A stretch of 64,000 nucleotides of DNA from Lachnospiraceae bacterium UBA3762. GTDB lineage: Bacteria; Bacillota; Clostridia; Lachnospirales; Lachnospiraceae. A program made the translations under genes and the position numbers. The stretch is from the NCBI GenBank assembly GCA_002371615.1, contig DFGA01000042.1, positions 38,147-102,146 of the forward strand. The letters run 5' to 3'. Shown piece after piece: positions 1-6,524 of this stretch (position 1 is the stretch's first letter; every line of letters starts with the position of its first letter). The notes under the pieces were generated by a model. The model searched no databases. It saw only the letters and a program-made list of their open reading frames with translations, and was not told where the DNA came from.

Positions 1-2
1 TT

Positions 3-299
3 GCCGGAGTCGCGGCGGCATCCCCGTCTGTTTGGTTTCCGGGATTTACGGGATATATGGAGTCTAATGAGATCCGGTGCCAAAGCGTATATCTGAGCCT
101 CGGTGACAAAGAGGAGAAGACGAAAAATCAAGTGATGAGCACTGTCGGTGACTGCATAAGAAGTGCATATGAACTGCTATCCAAAGAAGGCATTGATTGC
201 ATTCTCGAATGGAACAGCGGCAATCATTTCAAAGATGCCGATGTACGGACGGCAAAAGCGTTTGCCTGGATATTGTCTCATTCGTTAAACCGCAGATAG
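3..299 (+). CDS. Putative alpha/beta-hydrolase esterase, 3' end only
   Basis: The reading frame is open from the first bases of the window and ends at TAG 297-299, so this is the C-terminal part (98 residues) of a longer gene. It contains a small-residue turn followed by SPSVWFPGF, a GDKEEKTKN stretch and, near the end, a GNHF motif that should carry the catalytic histidine. This arrangement is typical of Fes/YbbA-like esterases of the alpha/beta-hydrolase fold; the nucleophile serine and acid would lie upstream, outside the window. An internal ATG at 57 is unlikely to be the start because the similarity pattern extends before it. Its last 22 bases overlap the 3' end of the convergent gene at 278-940. 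The fold is fairly sure, the substrate unknown. Confidence 0.7.
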   Translation, partial: AGVAAASPSVWFPGFTGYMESNEIRCQSVYLSLGDKEEKTKNQVMSTVGDCIRSAYELLSKEGIDCILEWNSGNHFKDADVRTAKAFAWILSHSLNRR

Positions 300-940
300 T
301 AGTTCATCGCTTTATTGACCCGCTTGGACAATCCTTGATAATACTCTCCGTAGAACTCCGGGTAGAGCGACCCCATGTATCGGTCAGCCTTCTTCCCGGA
401 GTCCGTAATACACCTCTCAAATCCTGCGGCAAATTCAACGGCAGCCGCATATGAGTTATCTGTTTCCTTGAGAAAATCATCCAGCCGGCATGCTATCGGA
501 TCTCCGCCGGACAGTTCATATATGGCAAATTCAAGCTGGGCCTCGATCGAGTTCCAGTTTCTCTTATTGTCACGGCAGAAATCCTTGAACTTTTGCTGCC
601 GATCTCCGTCATCGGTCCATTGGAACAGCCCAAGAGCTCCGCTTGCTTCGTTAAGAGCGGCTGTATCATAATCGGGGGATTCTACTGCGATATTTCCCAT
701 AATCCCGCATGCACCGGCGGGAGAGTAACCCTCCGCAAGAAGAATGTCGTAGATGATCTTCTCCTTCTCATCGAGAGGAATATCATCCGGAGCATCAATT
801 GTCAGTGTTACGATACGTGGCTCTTTTACCTCATTATTTGCCCGTACTTTGCGAATAATAAGGATGATCGCAACAATGACCGTGATAGTCAATACTGCCG
901 ATATTCCGATGTAAAGTAGAAGTCTTCGATTTCTTAACAT
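278..940 (-). CDS. Membrane-anchored phage-tail-lysozyme domain protein
   Basis: 220 residues. A single N-terminal membrane segment (about residues 8-30, rich in Leu/Ile/Val) is followed by a short linker and a domain containing EGYSPAGACGIMGNIAVES and ASGALGLFQWTD, the hallmark of the phage tail lysozyme family (lysozyme-like peptidoglycan hydrolase fold). The glutamate in NIAVES is the likely catalytic acid. The topology predicts a domain anchored outside the membrane and facing peptidoglycan. An in-frame GTG further upstream (1018) is possible, but the ATG at 940 lies one base after the stop of the upstream gene, so coupled translation is more likely; no Shine-Dalgarno is visible. It is the last gene of a three-gene unit with 942-1322 and 1315-1878. 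No other phage genes are nearby, so it may be a wall-active cellular effector. Confidence 0.75.
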   Translation of the reverse strand: MLRNRRLLLYIGISAVLTITVIVAIILIIRKVRANNEVKEPRIVTLTIDAPDDIPLDEKEKIIYDILLAEGYSPAGACGIMGNIAVESPDYDTAALNEASGALGLFQWTDDGDRQQKFKDFCRDNKRNWNSIEAQLEFAIYELSGGDPIACRLDDFLKETDNSYAAAVEFAAGFERCITDSGKKADRYMGSLYPEFYGEYYQGLSKRVNKAMNYYLRFNE

Positions 941-941
941 A

Positions 942-1322
942 TCAATTAATCGGCCGGGGTGTGAGTATTTCGGCACATCTTGCCAGATGCACTCTCTGGG
1001 ATTTGGAGAGGATAGCACGATCGGTACTTCCGTGTATCTCTGAATGGTATTGATTGGAGCGCGAAGGTTTGTACAGGACTATTGCATTGGTATCAATGCA
1101 ATTTTTGACGTAAACGGATATAATGTGCCCCATAAATCGGGAACGCATAACTGAGATAACTTCTTCATCAGATCGATAATCTCCCCTGTCTACAGATAGT
1201 CCCTTCGGATCCGCAAAAGCGGCAGATGATACAGTACCGTCGATCTTCCAGAATATATCGGCCACTTCCGAAGGATATACAACTCTATACAGTTTCTCGG
1301 TATTCTTAAATGTGTTATCCAT
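942..1322 (-). CDS. Unknown partner of the Phd-like protein (possible toxin)
   Basis: 126 residues. The ATG at 1322 overlaps the stop of the upstream gene in an ATGGATAA arrangement (8 bases), so the two are translationally coupled. Recognisable conserved-looking blocks are KLYRVV, WKIDGTVSSAAFADPKGLSVD, and YHSEIHGS near the C-terminus, followed by SQRVHLAR. From memory, proteins with a run like 'dG.vss.aF.dp.g.SVdR ... N.yHseI.G' often sit directly after proteins with the C-terminal domain seen in 1315-1878, but I cannot name the family or an activity. No signal peptide or membrane segment. The position after an antitoxin-like gene suggests a toxin or effector; this is inference from context only. 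Confidence 0.6.
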   Translation of the reverse strand: MDNTFKNTEKLYRVVYPSEVADIFWKIDGTVSSAAFADPKGLSVDRGDYRSDEEVISVMRSRFMGHIISVYVKNCIDTNAIVLYKPSRSNQYHSEIHGSTDRAILSKSQRVHLARCAEILTPRPIN

Positions 1323-1878
1323 AAAAATCCAGGACCTTATCATTAATTGCATCTGCTGATGCGGGAATATATCCATATTCTTCTTCGCCGTTAAACTTTA
1401 CCGTAAAAACCTCCGCTTCCGGTGATTCGTCTGCTATTTCGATCTCCATATGGTCATGTCTTGAATTATCATATTCCAACTGGATAGTACCCATTGCTGT
1501 CGGAAATATTTCGGGCTGGATATCAAGTTCAGCGATAAGCGTGCCTACACTGTCAATAAGTTTGGCAGAAAATGCGGGGGCTCCGTTACCGTTCCAGTTA
1601 GCTCCAAATGATCTGATAGCAGATAGCTTATCCGCATTATGAGATCTCAGACTGCTTCCGCGCTCATTTATGAGTCGCTTTTTCCTGTCCCGTAGTTCAC
1701 TTAATGCCTGAGCATAGTCATTCAGTCTGCCGGCCTGTGTAAGCCTGTTATATTCGTCTTCGGAGATGATCACCACATTATGATCCTGCTTCCTTGGTAC
1801 TATAACAGTTTCACCCTCATAGGCTATATCGAAATATTTCCTGATATTGGATCGAAGATCCATTTGCTTTACTATCAT
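1315..1878 (-). CDS. Phd/YefM antitoxin-like N-terminus fused to an uncharacterised domain
   Basis: 187 residues. Residues 1-50 (MDLRSNIRKYFDIAYEGET, VIVPRKQDHNVVIISEDEY) match the Phd/YefM DNA-binding antitoxin fold: a short amphipathic start, then a beta strand with paired hydrophobics and the 'ii..eey..l' end. Residues 70-95 are Arg/Lys/Glu-rich. The C-terminal half has ANWNGNGAPAFS, QPEIFPTAMGTIQLEYD and a beta-rich end; this 'nW.G.GA ... P.i.pt..G.i.lE' pattern is a widespread domain of unknown function. SD GAGGG lies about 6 bases before the ATG. It is promoter-proximal in a three-gene operon, and GTAC-containing repeats in its promoter fit autoregulation. Antitoxin-like role is inferred. 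Confidence 0.7.
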   Translation of the reverse strand: MIVKQMDLRSNIRKYFDIAYEGETVIVPRKQDHNVVIISEDEYNRLTQAGRLNDYAQALSELRDRKKRLINERGSSLRSHNADKLSAIRSFGANWNGNGAPAFSAKLIDSVGTLIAELDIQPEIFPTAMGTIQLEYDNSRHDHMEIEIADESPEAEVFTVKFNGEEEYGYIPASADAINDKVLDFYG

Positions 1879-1890
1879 AACAGCCCTCGA

Positions 1891-1922
1891 AAGTACAAAA
1901 AATAGTACATAATAACGTACTT
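1891..1922. promoter_or_regulatory. GTAC repeat cluster, candidate operator
   Basis: Three GTAC-containing boxes lie between the divergent genes: AAGTAC (1891-1896), AGTAC (1904-1908) and GTACTT (1917-1922). The last two form a perfect inverted repeat AGTAC-8 nt-GTACT, and the first and last form AAGTAC...GTACTT. The cluster sits just downstream of the minus-strand -10 element, where a Phd/YefM-type repressor would be expected to bind. Binding is inferred. Confidence 0.5.
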
Positions 1923-1924
1923 AA

Positions 1925-1953
1925 ATTATAAGCCATTTTAATGATTTAAGCAA
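1925..1953 (-). promoter_or_regulatory. Promoter of the Phd-like operon
   Basis: On the minus strand a TTGCTT -35 box (1948-1953) is followed after 17 bases by a perfect TATAAT -10 box (1925-1930). The predicted transcript would start near 1918, inside the GTAC repeat cluster, giving a leader of about 40 bases. Confidence 0.65.
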
Positions 1954-1972
1954 GCGAATATTATGTTATAAT
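1945..1972 (+). promoter_or_regulatory. Promoter of iorA
   Basis: An extended -10 element, TG-T-TATAAT (1964-1972), lies 33 bases before the iorA start. The -35 region is weak (TTTAAG at 1945-1950, 16-base spacing), which is common for extended -10 promoters. It overlaps the upstream part of the divergent promoter, so the two could interfere. Confidence 0.55.
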
Positions 1973-2004
1973 ACCCTTAATTTTATTTGTTGAAAGGATA
2001 GGTT

Positions 2005-3753
2005 ATGAGCGAATCAAAAAAAGTCATGATGCTGGGGAATGCGGCTATAGCCAGAGGTGCATACGAGGCCGGAGTCAAGGTTTCGGCAGCGTATCCGGGA
2101 ACTCCCAGTACGGAGATCAGTGAAAATCTCGTCCAGTACAAGGACGACCTGTATTGCGAATGGTCGCCGAACGAAAAAGTTGCGACGGAGGTTGCTATCG
2201 GTGCTTCGATGGCAGGCGTCAGAGCTATGTGTTCAATGAAGCATGTCGGCGTGAATGTTGCGGCAGACCCTCTGTATACGGTTTCATATATCGGAGTATC
2301 AGGCGGTCTTGTTATGGTTGCCGCCGATGATCCGGGCATGTATTCGTCCCAGAACGAGCAGGATACAAGAATGGTTGCAAGGGCAGCCCATGTGCCGGTA
2401 CTTGAGCCTTCGGATTCGCAGGAAGCCAAGGATTTTATGAAAGAGGCTTTCGAGATAAGCGAAAAATACGATACTCCGGTAATACTCAGAACTACAACAA
2501 GACTTGCACATTCACAGGGAATGGTTGAGTTGTGCGACCGCATAGATGTTCCGGACAAGACATACGAGCGTGATATCGCAAAGCGTGTTATGATGCCCGC
2601 AATGGCCAAGAAGAGACATCTGATAGTTGAGGACCGTGAGGCAAGACTTGAAGCCGACTCCTGTGATTTTTCCATTAACAGGGTTGAGATGAGAGATACG
2701 AAGATAGGTGTTATCGCAAGCGGAATACCGTATCAGTATGTAAGGGAAGCATTACCCGATGCAAGCGTACTTAAGCTTGGAATGGTCAATCCCCTTCCGA
2801 GAAAGCTGATAGAGGATTTTGCGAAGAAGGTCGACAGGCTGTATATTGTCGAGGAACTTGATCCACTTACGGAGCTTCAGGTAAGGTCATGGGGGATAGA
2901 ATGCATCGGAAAAGAGATATTCACGGTTCAGGGCGAGTACAGCGCAAACATGATCAGACAGGCTGTTCTTAATGAAGATCTGGCGCTAAAATCACCTGCC
3001 GAGATTCCGAACCGTCCGCCGATTTTATGCCCGGGCTGTCCTCACAGAAGCGTTTATACAGTCCTTAATAAGCTCAAACTTCATGCGGCAGGTGATATAG
3101 GCTGCTATACACTCGGTGCGGTAGCTCCGCTTTCCGTAATCGATACAACGGTCTGCATGGGCTCTTCGATATCGACTCTTCACGGAATGGAGAAGGCGAA
3201 AGGGAAGGATTACATCAAAAACTGGGTTGCAGTTATAGGCGATTCAACATTTATGCATACGGGTGTTAACTCCCTTATGAACTCGTTCTATAATCAGAGT
3301 ACCGGAACAGTTATGATACTCGATAATTCAACCACCGGTATGACAGGGCACCAGGATCATGCCGCAACCGGCAAGACTCTGCAGGGAGATATCGTTCCGG
3401 CAATAAGCATTTACAACCTTTGTAAATCGATAGGTATTAAGAATGTGACCGAAGTAGATGCGTTCGACATAGAGACTCTCGAAAAGGTTGTCAAAGAAGA
3501 AGTTGCGAAAGACGAACTCTCCGTTATCATTACCAAATCGCCCTGCGTTATGCTAAAGCAAAAACCGATAACTCACAAATGCGTATCGGATCCCGATAAG
3601 TGCAGGAAGTGCGGAATGTGCTTAAAGCCGGGCTGCCCTGCGATAACGAAACGGGACGACGGTACGATTGCGATAGATGATACGCTTTGCAATGGGTGTG
3701 ATTTGTGTAAGAACCTGTGTAAGTTCGAGGCTATATCAGATAGGAGTTTATAA
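2005..3753 (+). CDS. iorA: Indolepyruvate:ferredoxin oxidoreductase, alpha subunit
   Basis: 582 residues, the usual length. It oxidatively decarboxylates arylpyruvates to arylacetyl-CoA using thiamine diphosphate, CoA and ferredoxin, or runs in reverse. The N-terminal pyrimidine-binding domain begins at MLGNAAIARGAYEAG with AAYPGTPSTEI and the conserved NEKVA; the pyrophosphate-binding domain has CPGCPHR (about 340), GDIGCYTLG and GDSTFMHTG ... DNSTTGMTGHQ (about 410-450). The C-terminal 58 residues hold two 4Fe-4S clusters (CRKCGMC..GCP and CNGCDLCKNLC). SD GAAAGGA precedes the ATG. iorB starts directly after the stop, and a phenylacetate-CoA ligase gene follows. Cytoplasmic. Confidence 0.95.
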   Translation: MSESKKVMMLGNAAIARGAYEAGVKVSAAYPGTPSTEISENLVQYKDDLYCEWSPNEKVATEVAIGASMAGVRAMCSMKHVGVNVAADPLYTVSYIGVSGGLVMVAADDPGMYSSQNEQDTRMVARAAHVPVLEPSDSQEAKDFMKEAFEISEKYDTPVILRTTTRLAHSQGMVELCDRIDVPDKTYERDIAKRVMMPAMAKKRHLIVEDREARLEADSCDFSINRVEMRDTKIGVIASGIPYQYVREALPDASVLKLGMVNPLPRKLIEDFAKKVDRLYIVEELDPLTELQVRSWGIECIGKEIFTVQGEYSANMIRQAVLNEDLALKSPAEIPNRPPILCPGCPHRSVYTVLNKLKLHAAGDIGCYTLGAVAPLSVIDTTVCMGSSISTLHGMEKAKGKDYIKNWVAVIGDSTFMHTGVNSLMNSFYNQSTGTVMILDNSTTGMTGHQDHAATGKTLQGDIVPAISIYNLCKSIGIKNVTEVDAFDIETLEKVVKEEVAKDELSVIITKSPCVMLKQKPITHKCVSDPDKCRKCGMCLKPGCPAITKRDDGTIAIDDTLCNGCDLCKNLCKFEAISDRSL

Positions 3754-4329
3754 ATGGAAACGAAGAATATTATGATTGTCGGTGTCGGCGGACAGGGAAC
3801 CCTCCTGACGAGCCGCATACTCGGCGGAGTAATGACGGACGGAGGATACGAGGTCAAGATGTCCGAAGTCCATGGAATGGCCCAGCGTGGCGGTTCGGTT
3901 GTAACATTTGTCCGTTACGGGGATGAAGTTTTCGAGCCGATAGTAGAAGAGGGATGTGCGGATGTTCTCATAGCATTTGAGAGGCTTGAGGCTCTTCGTT
4001 ATGCACATTATTTAAAGCCTGACGGGGTGCTTATTGTTAATGACCAGCGCATGGACCCGATGCCCGTTGTTATGGGTGCGGCAAAGTACCCGGAGAACAT
4101 AATTGAAGATCTGTCGAAAGAATATAAAGTAATTTCTGTCGATGCACTTTCCGAGGCCAAAAAGCTCGGAAATGCCCAGGTTTTCAATGTAGTGATTTTG
4201 GGCGTAGCCGCAAAGCACATGGATTTTACCGTAGACCAGTGGAATGCGGTCATAGAGAGAATTGTTAAGCCGAAGTTTGTCGAGATTAACAAAAAAGCTT
4301 TCGCTGTTGGTCTTGGAAAGGAAAAATAA
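3754..4329 (+). CDS. iorB: Indolepyruvate:ferredoxin oxidoreductase, beta subunit
   Basis: 191 residues, the usual size of the IorB/gamma-type subunit of 2-oxoacid:ferredoxin oxidoreductases. It starts MIVGVGGQGTLLTSRILG, the nucleotide-like binding loop typical of this family (GvGGQG), followed by SEVHGMAQRGGSV, another family signature. It pairs with IorA to form the active enzyme. The start ATG immediately follows the iorA stop, with SD TAGGAG in the end of iorA; paaK follows one base after its stop. The operon order iorA-iorB-paaK supports a shared arylacetyl-CoA intermediate. Confidence 0.95.
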   Translation: METKNIMIVGVGGQGTLLTSRILGGVMTDGGYEVKMSEVHGMAQRGGSVVTFVRYGDEVFEPIVEEGCADVLIAFERLEALRYAHYLKPDGVLIVNDQRMDPMPVVMGAAKYPENIIEDLSKEYKVISVDALSEAKKLGNAQVFNVVILGVAAKHMDFTVDQWNAVIERIVKPKFVEINKKAFAVGLGKEK

Positions 4330-4330
4330 A

Positions 4331-5629
4331 ATGATTTGGAATGAAACAAAAGAATGCATGTCAACAGATGAGAAAATGACGCTGCAGAGTGCAAGGCTTG
4401 TAAAGCTTGTGGACAGGGTGTACCACAATGTTGAATTCTACAGGAAGAGAATGCAGTCGGTCGGCATCGAGCCCGGAGATATTACCGGGATCGAGGATAT
4501 CACGAAGCTTCCTTACACGACCAAGATGGATCTGCGTGATAACTATCCCTTCGGACTGTTCGCTGTGCCGCGTGAGCAGATAGTCAGGGTCCATGCATCA
4601 AGCGGAACTACGGGAAAAGCCACTGTTGTAGGATATACGAGACGTGATATAGATATATGGGCGGAGTGCGTTGCAAGATGCTTTGCGGGAGCAGGAATGA
4701 CATCAAAGGATATCATTCAGGTTGCATATGGATACGGACTCTTTACCGGAGGACTAGGCGCCCATTATGGAGCGGAATTTATGGGAGCTACCGTTGTTCC
4801 CCAGTCAACCGGGAATACGAAAAAACTTATCACGATGATGCAGGATTTCGGGGTAACCGCTATAGCCTGCACGCCTTCCTATCTTCTTCATATAGCGGAA
4901 GTTGTCAGGGAAGAAGGTATTCTTGATGAACTGAAGCTGAAAGTTGCTGTTTGCGGTGCGGAGCCCTGGACCGAAAATATGCGGCATATGATAGAGGATG
5001 AACTTCGTATCAAGGCATATGATATTTACGGCCTGTCGGAAGTTATGGGACCCGGTGTTGCCTGTGACTGTGAATTCCACAAGGGTCTTCATGTTCATGA
5101 CGATCACTTCTATCCGGAGATCATTGATCCCGAAACTCTTGAGCCTGTAGGTGAAGGCGTTACCGGAGAACTTGTATTTACAACACTTACGAAAGAGGGG
5201 CTTCCTCTTATCAGATACAGAACGAAGGATCTTACGAGCATCGAATACGGCACATGTGAGTGTGGAAGGACACAGCCGAGGATCCAGAAGTTTAAGGGCA
5301 GAAGCGATGACATGCTTATCATACGCGGAGTTAACGTGTTCCCGTCGCAGGTTGAGGCGGCTCTCCTTGAGATGGGTGAGACTACTCCTAACTACATGAT
5401 GATAGTAGACAGAGTGGATCATCAGGATACACTTGAAGTTCAGGTTGAGGTTGACGAGAGTTACTTTGATGATGATATGAGAGGTCTGGATAACCTTTCC
5501 AATAAGGTTAAGAATGCCCTTAAGCAGGCACTCGGACTTGCGGTCAAGGTTAAGCTTGTTGAACCCAAAACGCTCCCGAGATACGAAGGAAAATCTGTTC
5601 ATGTTATAGACAATCGTAAGTTAGTTTAA
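4331..5629 (+). CDS. paaK: Phenylacetate-CoA ligase family protein
   Basis: 432 residues, typical for PaaK. It activates phenylacetate or related aryl acids to the CoA thioester with ATP, through an adenylate. The AMP-binding loop is SSGTTGKATVVGYT (about residues 90-103), the mid motif is YDIYGLSEVMGPG, and the C-terminal hinge and lid contain RYRTKDLT, RSDDMLIIRGVNVFP and a final lysine-bearing PRYEGKS. The ATG at 4331 is chosen because it lies one base after iorB and is preceded by GGAAAGGA; a start further upstream would lie inside iorB. Coupling to IorAB fits aryl acid assimilation into aromatic amino acids, known in rumen anaerobes, or their breakdown. Direction is not decided by sequence. 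Confidence 0.93.
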   Translation: MIWNETKECMSTDEKMTLQSARLVKLVDRVYHNVEFYRKRMQSVGIEPGDITGIEDITKLPYTTKMDLRDNYPFGLFAVPREQIVRVHASSGTTGKATVVGYTRRDIDIWAECVARCFAGAGMTSKDIIQVAYGYGLFTGGLGAHYGAEFMGATVVPQSTGNTKKLITMMQDFGVTAIACTPSYLLHIAEVVREEGILDELKLKVAVCGAEPWTENMRHMIEDELRIKAYDIYGLSEVMGPGVACDCEFHKGLHVHDDHFYPEIIDPETLEPVGEGVTGELVFTTLTKEGLPLIRYRTKDLTSIEYGTCECGRTQPRIQKFKGRSDDMLIIRGVNVFPSQVEAALLEMGETTPNYMMIVDRVDHQDTLEVQVEVDESYFDDDMRGLDNLSNKVKNALKQALGLAVKVKLVEPKTLPRYEGKSVHVIDNRKLV

Positions 5630-5633
5630 TAGA

Positions 5634-5660
5634 TGGTGTAAGGATGGCGTGGCTCTCAAG
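5634..5660 (+). repeat. Short copy of the hairpin-associated repeat seen before uxuA
   Basis: The 17 bases at 5644-5660 (ATGGCGTGGCTCTCAAG) are identical to 46973-46989, and the preceding TGGTGTAA (5634-5641) matches 46908-46915. At the second site about 57 bases of hairpin DNA separate the two matches; here they are almost adjacent, as if the middle had been deleted or never inserted. Both copies end just upstream of a Shine-Dalgarno and start codon. Confidence 0.6.
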
Positions 5661-5677
5661 CGGAAGGAGGAGAGGTT

Positions 5678-6094
5678 ATGGCAGTTAAACAGGTGACGGT
5701 TTTTATCGGAAACAAAGAAGGACGTATAGAAAAGGTTACGGAAGTACTTAAGAATAACAAGATCAATATAGGATCACTCTCACTTGCGGAATCCGTTGAT
5801 TTTGGGTTGCTCCGCCTCATCGTTTCGGATCCCGAAAAAGCAAAGGATGCACTCAAAGCGGAAGGGTTATCGGCAAGATTATCGGATGTGATCGCAGTTG
5901 AAATATCAAATGCTCCCGGATCCCTTCACGAACTTCTGACAACTCTTAAGGATTACAACATTGAATACATGTATGTTCTTTCAAATGCCGACAAGGCGTC
6001 AATGATCATGAAGATCAAGGACTATGACAGTGCAGAGTCATCGCTGTCATCATGCGGATTCAAAGTTCTGAAGCAGAGTGATATTTTAATCTGA
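5678..6094 (+). CDS. Tandem ACT-domain regulatory protein
   Basis: 138 residues consisting of two ACT modules. The first starts MAVKQVTVFIGNKEGRIEKV with NNINI-type ligand loop and IGSLSLAES; the second starts near residue 70 at VIAVEISNAPGSLHELL with YNIEYMYVLS. ACT domains bind amino acids; stand-alone tandem ACT proteins accompanying paaK/ior clusters are common in Clostridia and probably sense aromatic amino acids or regulate the pathway. The SD is strong (GGAAGGAGG). The gene follows paaK by 48 bases, which include a repeat copy. Its 3' end overlaps the convergent thioesterase gene by 9 bases. Ligand is inferred. Confidence 0.88.
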   Translation: MAVKQVTVFIGNKEGRIEKVTEVLKNNKINIGSLSLAESVDFGLLRLIVSDPEKAKDALKAEGLSARLSDVIAVEISNAPGSLHELLTTLKDYNIEYMYVLSNADKASMIMKIKDYDSAESSLSSCGFKVLKQSDILI

Positions 6095-6493
6095 CAGTTT
6101 GAAGAATGTATAGATTCCGCAGTCGAGAAGATCTCCCGAATCGTTCGTGATCTCGACATCGCAGGTTACAAGATGCTTTCCGCGTCTTTTTATATTTGCC
6201 GTGCAGTAGATGTATTCGGTGTTTACAGCGGGCTCAAGGAAGTGCATACTGCCGTCTACGGTTGTTACATCAAATCCCTTGGAGTATGCAAGAGTTCCGG
6301 CGACAGTGTCGGCAAGAGAATACAGACACCCGCCATGCATACTTCCGCCGGGATTGCAGTATTTTGCATCGAAGGGCATCCGCCCTTTTGCACCGGTCTC
6401 GCTTAGTTCCAATATCTCAATGCCGAGCAGTTTTATAAAACCGCCGCTGCCGAGAACCTCATTGTATTTATCTATCGTTTTGCCTTCTGACAT
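6086..6493 (-). CDS. PaaI-type hotdog-fold thioesterase
   Basis: 135 residues, the usual PaaI/YbgC-like size. The core has GIEILELSETGAKGRMPF, then CNPGGSMHGGCLYSLADTVAG, the hotdog active-site helix with the HGG motif and a downstream aspartate. Such enzymes hydrolyse acyl- or aryl-CoA thioesters. The start at 6493 is preceded by AAAGGAAAA at good distance; a longer upstream start (6571) would run into the preceding gene. It lies 31 bases after the CobD/HisC-like gene on the same strand and is convergent with the ACT gene. Proximity to paaK makes phenylacetyl-CoA a plausible but unproven substrate. Confidence 0.88.
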   Translation of the reverse strand: MSEGKTIDKYNEVLGSGGFIKLLGIEILELSETGAKGRMPFDAKYCNPGGSMHGGCLYSLADTVAGTLAYSKGFDVTTVDGSMHFLEPAVNTEYIYCTANIKRRGKHLVTCDVEITNDSGDLLDCGIYTFFKLSD

Positions 6494-6524
6494 AATATTT
6501 TCCTTTTCTGACGGGTATTTGTTT

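Noticed and set aside
278..1018. Prophage remnant suggested by the phage-tail-lysozyme domain
   Set aside because: No other phage structural, integrase or lysis genes are near, and the protein has its own membrane anchor and operon context.
4805..5602. Long minus-strand open frame (265 codons) inside paaK
   Set aside because: It lies wholly opposite a well-supported paaK gene, has no ribosome binding site and an implausible composition rich in His, Lys and Ile runs.
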